This document shows positions 52,101 through 59,435 of a stretch of DNA of 64,000 nt, in pieces. Position 1 is the stretch's first letter. Each line of letters starts with the position of its first letter. Under the pieces are notes generated by a model. That model was given only the letters and a program-made list of their open reading frames with translations, had not been told where the DNA came from and did not search any database. The stretch is from an uncultured Alistipes sp. (GTDB taxonomy: Bacteria; Bacteroidota; Bacteroidia; Bacteroidales; Rikenellaceae), in assembly GCA_947591475.1 (NCBI GenBank), contig CANQDE010000005.1, forward strand, positions 124,001 to 188,000, given 5' to 3'. A program made the translations under genes and the position numbers.

Positions 52101-52575
52101 CATGAAGCAGATTGCGGCGATGACGGCGGAGTTCACGCAAGAACGCATCGTGCAAATCGAGCAGTCGGAGCAGACGGAACTCGAAATCGACGGTCAACGG
52201 ATTCTCGTAACGCCGGCCGACTTCGAAATCACGTCGGAGGACATGCCCGGATGGCTCGTGGCAACGGAGGGCAAGCTGACCGTGGCGCTGGACATCACGG
52301 TAACGGACGAACTTCGGGCCGAAGGCGTGGCACGCGAGTTGATAAACCGCATCCAGAACATCCGCAAAGAGGCGGATTTCGCCGTAACGGACCGAATCAA
52401 GGTCGAAATCGAACGCAAACCGCTGGTCGCAACGGCGCTGGCGCACTACGCCGACTACATCGCCTCGCAGACGCTCGCCGTAGAGGTAAACGGCGCCGAA
52501 ACGCCTGCGGGTGCGATCGTCGCGGATTCGGACATCGACGATGAACCGATCCGGATCGGCATTACGCGAATATAG
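49165..52575 (+). CDS. ileS: Isoleucyl-tRNA synthetase, eukaryote-like type (IleRS2) with GXHH signature
   Basis: 1136 residues, longer than the about 930 of E. coli-type IleRS and matching the eukaryote-like type 2. Class I signature HxGH is replaced by G-I-H-H in PPSANGMPGIHHVMAR (about residues 45-60). KMSKRLGN is intact near residue 680. The CP1 editing domain contains TTTPWTLPSNTALAVGP. Anticodon-binding and C-terminal domains follow, with no zinc CxxC pair of the bacterial type. It charges tRNA-Ile. IleRS2 enzymes are mupirocin-tolerant, and GXHH forms have been described as strongly so. Confidence 0.96.
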   Translation: MKFKEYKGLDLAGLAAEVLRKWDADDTFHKSISTREGHPTFVFYEGPPSANGMPGIHHVMARTIKDTFCRYKTQRGFLVHRKAGWDTHGLPVELGVEKKLGITKEDIGKKITIEAYNRTCREAVMEFTGIWEDLTRKMGYWVNMDDPYITYDNKYIETLWWLLKQLYNKGLLYKGYTIQPYSPAAGTGLSTHELNQPGCYRDVKDTTCTAQFRIIRNAESEKLFNGVEGALYFLAWTTTPWTLPSNTALAVGPTIEYVKIKCRNPYTDTPQTVIMARDLVPSYFTKKMEGTYELTGESWKGSELAGIRYEQLIPWVKPIAEYGDAFRVITGDYVTTSDGTGIVHIAPTFGADDDRVAKAAGIAPLFMVDKAGKTQPMVDRQGKFFLLDELDPEFVKNCVDTEKYGEYAGRYVKNAYDERLTDADATLDIDLSVLLKAAGLAFKIEKHTHSYPHCWRTDKPVLYYPLDSWFIRTTALRDRLIELNKTIRWRPESTGSGRFGKWLEGLVDWNLSRSRFWGTPLPIWATEDHSELKCIGSIEELIAEIERSVAAGFMKENPYKNFRVGDMSKENYSTDRIDLHRPYVDQIVLVSSKGEAMHREPDLIDVWFDSGAMPYAQIHYPFENKEALDSRKVYPADFINEGVDQTRGWFFTLHTIATMLFDSVAFKNVISSGLVLDKNGNKMSKRLGNAVDPFKVLADYGPDATRWYMLTNSQPWDNLKFDTDGVDEVRRKFFGTLYNTYSFFVLYANVDGFTGRETEVPMERRPEIDRWILSLLNTLVKEVIESLENYDPTPAARAIQDFVCENLSNWYVRLNRKRFWGGGLTEDKLAAYQTLYTCLETVSLLAAPFAPFICDRIFTDLNAVSGRHTECSVHLADYPAADESRIDARLEERMQLAQQLSSMVLALRRKVSIKVRQPLTKIVVPVLDATMAERLAAVQNLILNEVNVKQLELIEDTTGVITKHIKPNFKTLGPRYGKYMKQIAAMTAEFTQERIVQIEQSEQTELEIDGQRILVTPADFEITSEDMPGWLVATEGKLTVALDITVTDELRAEGVARELINRIQNIRKEADFAVTDRIKVEIERKPLVATALAHYADYIASQTLAVEVNGAETPAGAIVADSDIDDEPIRIGITRI

Positions 52576-52626
52576 TTCCAGATTGCACGGATTATATTTG
52601 GCGGTTTCGGAAATAATAGCTAATTT

Positions 52627-52634
52627 TACGTTTG
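52627..52634 (+). promoter_or_regulatory. -7 element for the DksA-like gene
   Basis: TACGTTTG, 21 bases before the ATG at 52656. TTTC 18 bases upstream (52605-52608) is a weak -33. A second match TATATTTG lies at 52593-52600. Confidence 0.5.
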
Positions 52635-52655
52635 AACCTAAAACGGAACAGTCCT

Positions 52656-53036
52656 ATGGCAGAGGAAAAGACCCGATACAGCGACGAAGAACTCGAAGAG
52701 TTCAGACAACTCATATTGAAGAAGTTGGAATCCGCCCGCGCGGACTATGAACTGTTGCGCGCCACCATCACCCATACGGAAGGCAACGACACCGAAGATA
52801 CGTCGCCGACCTACAAGGTGCTCGAGGAGGGTGCCTCCACGCTCTCGAAAGAGGAGAACGGACGATTGGCGACGCATCAGATGAAATTCATCCGGAATTT
52901 GGAGATGGCGCTCGTGCGAATCGAAAACAAGACCTACGGCATCTGCAAGACCACGGGTAAACTGATTCCGAAAGAGCGGTTGATGAAGGTTCCGCACGCC
53001 ACCGAGTGCATCGAAGCCAAGGAGGGGCGCAAATAA
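52656..53036 (+). CDS. TraR/DksA family protein with incomplete zinc finger
   Basis: 126 residues from ATG 52656. Helical N-terminal hairpin (EELEEFRQLILKKLESARADYELL) and the DksA-type C-terminal GICKTTGKLIPKERLMKVPHATECIEA. Of the four zinc-ligand Cys only two remain (C in GICKT and C in TECIE); the partner positions are Thr and Ala. It is presumably folded without zinc and may still bind RNA polymerase in the secondary channel. Function as a stringent-response factor is inferred. Follows ileS, as in many Bacteroidota. Confidence 0.88.
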   Translation: MAEEKTRYSDEELEEFRQLILKKLESARADYELLRATITHTEGNDTEDTSPTYKVLEEGASTLSKEENGRLATHQMKFIRNLEMALVRIENKTYGICKTTGKLIPKERLMKVPHATECIEAKEGRK

Positions 53037-53115
53037 GGCACCGATAAACAGGCAGGGGGCAGACGGAGAGCAAGCGGGATTGCAAAGGCAACCGTTCCGT
53101 TCCATAGACAATCCG

Positions 53116-53143
53116 GAGGAGCTAATCGGCTCCTCCTTTTTTC
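53116..53143 (+). terminator. Intrinsic terminator after the DksA-like gene
   Basis: GGAGGAGC (53116-53123) / GCTCCTCC (53130-53137) followed by six T. Confidence 0.88.
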
Positions 53144-53307
53144 GTCAATCCACCCATCGGGCCACAGCAACACGAACCGACCGACGCATCAACAACCAAT
53201 CGACAATCGGACGATCGGACGGAGGGCCCGTCAGCAGAATGCGGGCGCCAGCCGTGCGACAAAGGGTTCGCCGAGCATTGCGCATACTTTTTTTGCAAAA
53301 AATGCGT

Positions 53308-53315
53308 TATCTTTG
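53308..53315 (+). promoter_or_regulatory. -7 element directly before the Omp85-like gene
   Basis: TATCTTTG ends only 5 bases before the ATG at 53321. T-rich sequence lies upstream but no TTTG at 19-20 bases. It predicts a leaderless or near-leaderless mRNA. Confidence 0.5.
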
Positions 53316-53320
53316 ACACA

Positions 53321-55183
53321 ATGTTTTCGCGCCTCTGCATAATCTGGGTGTCGCTATTGATGCTGCTGCCGCTACCCGCCCGAACCTCCGCGCGTCCGTT
53401 CCTTCGCGGACACGTTGATTCTGCAAAGCTCCAAGCGCAACCCTTCTACGAAAGCAAGGCCGACACGTTGGAAACCCGCGTTACCGAACGCAACCAACGG
53501 CTCTATGACAGCATCGCATCGAAAACCCATCGGAAAGCGGTACCCCGCATGCTCTACCGGTTGTTTTTCGTCCAGCCCCGATTAGACTCCACCGCCGCCA
53601 CGGGCGGCATCTACGATGAAACCCGTCTGCTGGCTCCCTATGCGGGCAAAATCATCGGCAACATCCAAATCGAACAGGAACCGCCCTTTTCGCCCGACGG
53701 CAATTGGCTGGAGCGAACCGCCAACAAACTCCACGCCCCGACCCGCGAACGCATCATCCGCCGCGACCTGCTTTTCAAATCAGGCCAACGTTTCGACCCC
53801 GAATTAGTCGTACGCAGTCAACAGCTGCTACTGTCCCGCTCCTATATCTCCGACACCGATATTTCGATTCGGGTCGACCCGGTCGATACGACGCGAATCG
53901 ACATCATCCTGCACACGCGCGACAGTTGGACGATCAGCATCGATGCGGCTGTCTATTCCGAAAAACGGACAATGGTGGGTCTGACCGACGGCAACATCCT
54001 CGGAACAGGTACCCGATTCAAGGTCGAAACCAACTTCAGACGCAACGATTTCACCTACGGCGGCAACGTCGTGGGGTATGAAATACCCAACCTGCTCGGT
54101 TCGTTCTTCAGCTTCGAGGTCGAAGGCGGCCGCAACTTCTACGAAGACATTCTGCGGATCGGCGTGCGCAAGGAATTTCTGAAACCGACGGACTACGAGG
54201 TCGGAATGACCGTCAGCAACATGCGGACGAAAGAGTATTTCATCGAGCGCGATTCGTCGGAGTTGGTCAAAAACCTCAATTTCGATCTGTGGGGAGGCTG
54301 GTCGAAGCAGCTCCCGTCGCTCCGTTCGAGCCTCTTTCTGACCGGCCGCTACAATCACGGCCGGTTCAGCGAACGCCCCGAGGTCGCCGCCGACTACAAT
54401 CCGTCCCTGCACGATCACGACGATCTGCTGACGGGCGTCGGTCTCTATCGCGAACGCCTTTTCTCGACCAATATGGTCTACGGATTCGGAATCAAAGAGT
54501 ATGTGGCGGCCGGCTACAAAGCCGAAGTCGTGTCGGGCTACACGTGGGGCGAGTTCGACAATTCGCTCTATCTGGGCATCGGATTCCGAACGGGCGGATT
54601 CAAACCGTTCGGTTATCTGATGGGCGGATTCACGCTCGGCAGCCACATCGACCACAGCACCGGCGCCTGGAACCGCAGCGCCGTAGACGTCGACGTGCTG
54701 TGGTTTTCGAATCTGCTGGGCGTCCGACGCAACCGCATCCGTCAATTCCTCGCGCTCAACTACACGCAGGGCTGGAACCGGAAACGGGGCTACAACGAGA
54801 GCATCGGTTTCACGAACGAAAACGGACTGCAGGCGCTCGACGAATACGCGATCGGCAGCAATCGCATGGTGCTCAACACGGAAACCGTCATGTTCACGCC
54901 GATCCAGCCCTGGGGTTTCCGCTTCGCCTTTTTCGGATTCCTCGATGCAGGGACATTGGGTTATTCGCCCAACCCGTTCAAAAATTCGGGATTCGCCACC
55001 TTCGGATTAGGCCTGCGCATCAAGAACGAACGATTGATTTTCGGCACGTTCCAGATCCGGTTGGGCATGGCCGTCGGCAAGGGCGGACTGGTCGACAGCG
55101 ACTGGTTCAGTCTCTCGAACTCCAAGCACTTCTCCGAATACCGGTTCCGTCCGACCCGGCCCGAAATCGTGGGCTTCAACTAA
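53321..55183 (+). CDS. Omp85/BamA-like outer-membrane beta-barrel protein
   Basis: 620 residues from ATG 53321. Signal peptide MFSRLCIIWVSLLMLLPLPARTSA. About residues 100-210 contain a POTRA-like unit (IGNIQIEQEPPF, RDLLFKSGQRFDPELVVRSQQLLLSRSYISD). The rest is a large barrel with many alternating strands. The Omp85 loop-6 type motif RGY occurs in RKRGYNESIGF, followed by SNRMVLNTETVMFTP. It is shorter than BamA (about 800 residues), with fewer POTRA units. Likely a surface-lipoprotein or OMP-transport relative; the exact role is unknown. Monocistronic. Confidence 0.75.
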   Translation: MFSRLCIIWVSLLMLLPLPARTSARPFLRGHVDSAKLQAQPFYESKADTLETRVTERNQRLYDSIASKTHRKAVPRMLYRLFFVQPRLDSTAATGGIYDETRLLAPYAGKIIGNIQIEQEPPFSPDGNWLERTANKLHAPTRERIIRRDLLFKSGQRFDPELVVRSQQLLLSRSYISDTDISIRVDPVDTTRIDIILHTRDSWTISIDAAVYSEKRTMVGLTDGNILGTGTRFKVETNFRRNDFTYGGNVVGYEIPNLLGSFFSFEVEGGRNFYEDILRIGVRKEFLKPTDYEVGMTVSNMRTKEYFIERDSSELVKNLNFDLWGGWSKQLPSLRSSLFLTGRYNHGRFSERPEVAADYNPSLHDHDDLLTGVGLYRERLFSTNMVYGFGIKEYVAAGYKAEVVSGYTWGEFDNSLYLGIGFRTGGFKPFGYLMGGFTLGSHIDHSTGAWNRSAVDVDVLWFSNLLGVRRNRIRQFLALNYTQGWNRKRGYNESIGFTNENGLQALDEYAIGSNRMVLNTETVMFTPIQPWGFRFAFFGFLDAGTLGYSPNPFKNSGFATFGLGLRIKNERLIFGTFQIRLGMAVGKGGLVDSDWFSLSNSKHFSEYRFRPTRPEIVGFN

Positions 55184-55268
55184 CCGACCCCAATCATCCG
55201 CACGGAATCGACGGTTCGGCCCGCACGGCGGCTCGACGTACCCGAAAACGTTTGCATTCCTACCAATG

Positions 55269-55309
55269 AATAAAAAACCTGCGAACAGCCAAGGCAGTCC
55301 GTTCGCAGG
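55269..55309 (-). terminator. Intrinsic terminator of the blaR1-like operon
   Basis: CCTGCGAAC (55278-55286) / GTTCGCAGG (55301-55309). Read on the minus strand the stem is followed by TTTTTTATTC. It lies downstream of the M56 gene and may also stop the Omp85-like transcript. Confidence 0.8.
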
Positions 55310-55403
55310 AGGTGAACTTTTTAGGTAGGCTTATGGCGGCGGGATTCGGTCGAGCGTCCCGCCCCTTCCCGCACTTGCGGGGCGGAACTCCGCTTTCGAG
55401 GGG

Positions 55404-58004
55404 TTATTTGCTGGAGCATTGGAGGAGCCCTGCGATATTGCCCCGTCCGGCGGCAGCGACACCCATGTAGAACTGCGCCAACCGCAACTTCTTACCGACG
55501 AGCTCCTGACGGGACACGGCTTTCCCGTCGAGCAGGATCGTGGCTTTCTGCGGGAGGTTCGAGAGGTCGGTGAATCGGAATTTCCCCTTGTACGTCCGGG
55601 CTTTCCCGTCGGTGGAAATCTCGACGGGCGAACCCTTTACGCCAAGCAGCGGCCAAGCGTCCGTACGCGCATCGGCACCGGCCCGAACAGCGTACATGCC
55701 ATGTCCTTTGGTGGCGATGGCGATGGTCGAGATCACGCTGCCGTCCGACTGCTTGTCTTTGTTGATATTGACCGACCGGATGCGCTTCCCGTCCAAGGCC
55801 TTCACATCAGCCTCGGTGGCCTGTTCCCCGTCGATAAAGATGATCTTCGTACCGTTCGCCGTTTCGGTCTCGAACCGGAAGCCCTTACCCAGCGTCCGCT
55901 GCGCCTCTTTCCACTCGTCGCTTTGAAAATAATCGTTGGCCTCTTTCATCGCCTTTTCGCTGGCTTTCCATTCGTCGCTCTGGAAATAGGCTCTCAATGC
56001 CGCCGTATCCTTCTTCAGCTCCTGCATTTTCTGCTCGAATTCCTCTCTTGAAAAACCGGCGCTGTTCCTTTTCGCTTCAGCCAATTTCTTTTTCCAGTCA
56101 GGCGATTGCAGATCAATTCCATAGCCCACGACAACGACATCTTCCAGCTTCGCATCGTCTCCGTCAGCCGACGGCACATTGTCCGGTTCACCCGGCTTCT
56201 TCAACGTAACGAGCACGACGCCGTTCTTCGCCTTGTCGCCGTACTTCTCGATATACGGAACCGTAGAAGCTCCTTTCAAGACGTCGATCTGCTTGATCCG
56301 CTCCGGATCGATCGACTTCAAATCGGCGACCTCCTTGCCATCAACCAAAAGCAGCGGCTGATTCTCCGCGTCCGAATCGAAACCGGCACCCCGAATGACA
56401 ATCGGATCGCCGCTCGTCTTGTCGACCTGTACCTCGATATGCGACTCGCGGGTTTCCGACGTTTCCGTGTCGTCGCTCGTCTTGTCCCACCGAACATTGT
56501 CCGGCTCGCCCGACTTCTTCAACGTAACGAGCACGACGCCGTTCTTCGCCTTGTCGCCGTACTTCTCGACATACGAAGCTGCCGAAGCGTCTTTCAAGAC
56601 GGTTACCGACTTGACCCGCTTCATATCGACCGACTGAAAATCGGCGACCTCCTTGCCATCAACCAAAAGCAGCGGCTGATTCTCCGCGTCCGAATCGAAA
56701 CCGGCACCCCGAATGACAATCGGATCGCCGCTCGTCTTGTCGACCTGTACCTCGATATGCGACTCGCGGGTTTCCGACGTTTCCGTTCCGGGACGCATCT
56801 GCACCTGCATCGACACTTCCGCTCCCGACCGTTCGATCGTGCGCATTAGGCCGCGACCGGTCAGGGTCGTCCGGTCGTCGCGGTAAGACAGGTTGACCGT
56901 TTCGTAACCCGCCATCCGCAAATCCACCGACGACGATTCGGCAATCTGCAGCGAGGCCCGCCCCGACGGATCGGTCGTCGTCCCGTGCTGCGTGCCGTGC
57001 TCCTGCATAATTACTCCCTCCATCGGTTCTCCCGACGGATCGACGACCTGCACCCGAATCGTTACCTGTTTGTCGGATTTTTCGGCGAAAAGTTCCTCCA
57101 TCGCCGAATTTTGCTTACTTTTGTCCTCGAACACGGGGACATAAACGGTTTCGGCAAAGGCGCCGAGCGCCAATCCCGCGAGCGGCACGACGAAGAGCGC
57201 TTTGGCTCCCGCCCACCGCGATGACTTTTTTTGTAACATCATGGTAATACGGTTTTTAAGTTTACTGTGATTGAAGCTGTTGGCGACTGAGTACCACCTC
57301 CCGCCAGCAGCCTTTTTTATCAACAACAACTGGTACTGCCGCGCATCGACGCCGCTGTTCAGTACCGCTTCGTCGGCTTCGTACTCGTGGATGGCCCGCA
57401 ATTCGCGCCGCAGCAGCCACATCGCAGGATTGAACCATTGCAGGCACCCCGCCACGTCGGTCGCCAGCAAGTCCCACGAATGATGCAGCCGCAAGTGGGC
57501 CGTTTCGTGGGTGATGATTTCGCGTCCGCAGCCGGCATAATCCGCCTCGGAAATCACAATGTAGCGCCACCAACTGAACGACGTCGTCTCCTGCGGCAAA
57601 CGGACGAGCACGAAGCCGTTTTCGAGTTTTTCGCGCCGGCCGCTACGCACGAGGTGCATCACACGCCCCACAGAGACGGCCGCAGCGGCGAGCATGGCCA
57701 GTGCACCGGCCAGATAGAGGCACCCGATGAGCGTCTTCCACGGAAAAGGTTCGGCCTCCGGCACCGGCTCGGTCTCGACAAGCGCCATCGGAATATCCGG
57801 CAACTCGAATTCGGGCTGAACCGGGTATTCGCGCGTAACGGTGATGACGCACAAAGGCAGTGCGAACGAGAGCAGGATCGCCCCGAGCACCACCATGCGA
57901 TTGAACCGATGGAAAGTCTCCCGACTGAGCAACAGTTTGAAAAACAGGTAAAAGACGGCCAGACAAGCCCCGACTTTCAAAGAATAAATCGTCCATCCGT
58001 ACAT
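55404..58004 (-). CDS. BlaR1-like M56 peptidase/sensor with carboxypeptidase-regulatory and duplicated TonB-plug-like domains
   Basis: 866 residues from ATG 58004 (MYGWTIYSLK). The N-terminal BlaR1/MecR1-type membrane domain has helices at about 7-25, 37-57 and 90-112 and the zinc site HETAH at 166-170. A helix near residue 265 follows. The C-terminal extracytoplasmic part has a carboxypeptidase-regulatory-like unit (VVDPSGEPMEGVI), then two nearly identical TonB-plug-like modules (about 403-504 and 509-610; IRGAGF, LLLVDGKEVAD, VLKDAS, KAKNGVVLVTLKK). A Glu/Lys-rich helical part has two YFQSDEW repeats. No penicillin-binding sensor domain is present, so the ligand is unknown. 7 bases after blaI. 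Confidence 0.9.
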   Translation of the reverse strand: MYGWTIYSLKVGACLAVFYLFFKLLLSRETFHRFNRMVVLGAILLSFALPLCVITVTREYPVQPEFELPDIPMALVETEPVPEAEPFPWKTLIGCLYLAGALAMLAAAAVSVGRVMHLVRSGRREKLENGFVLVRLPQETTSFSWWRYIVISEADYAGCGREIITHETAHLRLHHSWDLLATDVAGCLQWFNPAMWLLRRELRAIHEYEADEAVLNSGVDARQYQLLLIKKAAGGRWYSVANSFNHSKLKNRITMMLQKKSSRWAGAKALFVVPLAGLALGAFAETVYVPVFEDKSKQNSAMEELFAEKSDKQVTIRVQVVDPSGEPMEGVIMQEHGTQHGTTTDPSGRASLQIAESSSVDLRMAGYETVNLSYRDDRTTLTGRGLMRTIERSGAEVSMQVQMRPGTETSETRESHIEVQVDKTSGDPIVIRGAGFDSDAENQPLLLVDGKEVADFQSVDMKRVKSVTVLKDASAASYVEKYGDKAKNGVVLVTLKKSGEPDNVRWDKTSDDTETSETRESHIEVQVDKTSGDPIVIRGAGFDSDAENQPLLLVDGKEVADLKSIDPERIKQIDVLKGASTVPYIEKYGDKAKNGVVLVTLKKPGEPDNVPSADGDDAKLEDVVVVGYGIDLQSPDWKKKLAEAKRNSAGFSREEFEQKMQELKKDTAALRAYFQSDEWKASEKAMKEANDYFQSDEWKEAQRTLGKGFRFETETANGTKIIFIDGEQATEADVKALDGKRIRSVNINKDKQSDGSVISTIAIATKGHGMYAVRAGADARTDAWPLLGVKGSPVEISTDGKARTYKGKFRFTDLSNLPQKATILLDGKAVSRQELVGKKLRLAQFYMGVAAAGRGNIAGLLQCSSK
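56174..56796. repeat. In-gene tandem duplication, 318-bp period
   Basis: Units at about 56174-56478 and 56492-56796. From 56321 and 56639 onward, about 155 bases appear identical between the units, while the other half has diverged at the amino-acid level. It encodes the duplicated TonB-plug-like module of the M56 protein. Confidence 0.9.
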
Positions 58005-58011
58005 GACCGTG

Positions 58012-58389
58012 CTATCGTTTCGTTTGACTTTCGATGCGGTCGAGCAATTCGCGCAGCTCATCGACCGAAATTTTCTCCTCCTCGATCAACGCCGAAACCG
58101 CTCCCATATAGGAGTTTTCGAAATAACGGCGGATGACGCTGCCCAACGTGCGGCGCGAAAACTCCGCCTCGCTCACGACGGGATAATACTGATACGTCCC
58201 GCCGAAAGCCCGATGCGATAGATAACCTTTGGTTTCGAGCGTCCGCACCATCGTCGAAAGCGTATTGAAATGGGGTTTCGGTTCGGGCGCCATCTCGACC
58301 AACTCGCGCACGAACAACGGCCCGCGTTCCCAAAAACAACGCATCAACTCCTCCTCGCGGCGGGTCAGTTTTTCCGGATTGATTTGCAT
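58012..58389 (-). CDS. BlaI/MecI/CopY family transcriptional regulator
   Basis: 125 residues from ATG 58389. Winged-helix pattern: LTRREEELMRCFWERGPLFVRELVEMAPEPKPHFNTLSTMVRTLETKGYLSHRAFGGTYQYYPVVS. It is the usual partner of BlaR1-type M56 peptidases: the sensor triggers loss of the repressor and derepression of the operon. Here it would control the tlpA-like/blaI/blaR1 unit itself (inference). It lies 8 bases after the tlpA-like gene and 7 before the M56 gene. Confidence 0.93.
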   Translation of the reverse strand: MQINPEKLTRREEELMRCFWERGPLFVRELVEMAPEPKPHFNTLSTMVRTLETKGYLSHRAFGGTYQYYPVVSEAEFSRRTLGSVIRRYFENSYMGAVSALIEEEKISVDELRELLDRIESQTKR

Positions 58390-58397
58390 GATATTCC

Positions 58398-59171
58398 CTA
58401 TTTTTCGGTTTCCACTTCTTTCAAACAAGCCAGCAAACGGCGGCGCTGCAGGATGCTCGTGCCGATTTCGATGCAACGAATCACACCTTTGCGATCGACG
58501 ATCATCGTAACGGGCGTCTGGCTCACTCCCAACGCATCCCACAGCCTGCGCGCCGCAACAATCCGGTGAAAAGCGAACCGCTGCCGTTCGACAATCGGGC
58601 GAATCTCCTCCGCCGTATTCCATGTAACAGCGAGAAACAACGCATCGGGGCACGCCTCGATCCAACGATTCAGTTCCGGCATTTCACCGATGCAGGGGCC
58701 GCAGCCCGTGTACCAAAAGTTGAGCACCACAGGGCGTCCGGCCAAATCCTGCTCGCTCCATGTGCGACCGGTATCGTCCACCTCGGAAAACGCCGGAAGC
58801 GCATCCCCCACGCCGCAATGCAAGGGAGCGGGCGGAGCGATCGAGACGGAAAACATCCGAGCCTGCCCCGCAGCCTGCAACAACTCCCTGCCGCAGAAAA
58901 CCTGCTCGACCGGAAGTGCCAAAGCAGCCGCCTCGGCCGAAAGGTGCGTTCCCGACGGAAAGGCGACGACAGAGACCTTTCCGCCCAACGAATCTTTCAA
59001 AATGCCCATAGAGATCGGCCCCGTAGGCAACGGCTCGGGATGCTCCGTAAAAAAGCATCCGTCAATCAAGAAACAGGCCCGGATCGGTTTTCCCTGGACG
59101 GTCGGATCGGTTTGCGCGTTCGCACAGCCGACGCCCAACAGCAGCCCCAGCCAGATCGCATACAATTTCAT
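58398..59171 (-). CDS. TlpA-like thioredoxin-fold protein, exported
   Basis: 257 residues from ATG 59171 (MKLYAIWLGLLLGVGCANA). ATGs at 59186/59189 are possible, but the longest start lies upstream of the predicted transcript start. Exported by a signal peptide, perhaps as a lipoprotein (GVGC). The C-terminal half is a TlpA/ResA-type redoxin: PVVLNFWYTGCGPCIGEMPELN with a CGPC site and TPVTMIVDRKGVI with the cis-Pro. The N-terminal half is unassigned. First gene of the blaI/blaR1 operon, suggesting an envelope thiol-redox or stress role. Confidence 0.85.
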   Translation of the reverse strand: MKLYAIWLGLLLGVGCANAQTDPTVQGKPIRACFLIDGCFFTEHPEPLPTGPISMGILKDSLGGKVSVVAFPSGTHLSAEAAALALPVEQVFCGRELLQAAGQARMFSVSIAPPAPLHCGVGDALPAFSEVDDTGRTWSEQDLAGRPVVLNFWYTGCGPCIGEMPELNRWIEACPDALFLAVTWNTAEEIRPIVERQRFAFHRIVAARRLWDALGVSQTPVTMIVDRKGVIRCIEIGTSILQRRRLLACLKEVETEK

Positions 59172-59210
59172 TTTCAACAAGCACATCATCGTACGGAAGT
59201 TTTTCTGCAA

Positions 59211-59241
59211 CAAAGGTAACTAAAAATTTTTCACATACAAC
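59211..59241 (-). promoter_or_regulatory. Promoter of the tlpA-like/blaI/blaR1 operon
   Basis: Minus strand: GTTG (plus 59238-59241), 19-base spacer, TACCTTTG (59211-59218). A start near 59205 excludes the longest possible ATG of the first gene. Confidence 0.7.
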
Positions 59242-59435
59242 TATCTTTTATAGTTTTTTAACTAAAAAATTTCGTTTTCTGCAAAACTTTTCGATTTTCA
59301 CCGAAAATCGCTATCTTCGAATCGGATTCGGACGCATCGACGGACACGGCGAACCGCAGCCGCTCCGCTTGCGGTCGTTTCGCAAATGACATCCACAACA
59401 AAACGATCAGATCAAATATAATAATAGGTACGAAG

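Noticed and set aside
55404..58004. M56 gene as a TonB-dependent receptor
   Set aside because: There is no C-terminal beta-barrel, the N-terminus is a multi-helix M56 domain with HETAH, and the partner gene is blaI.
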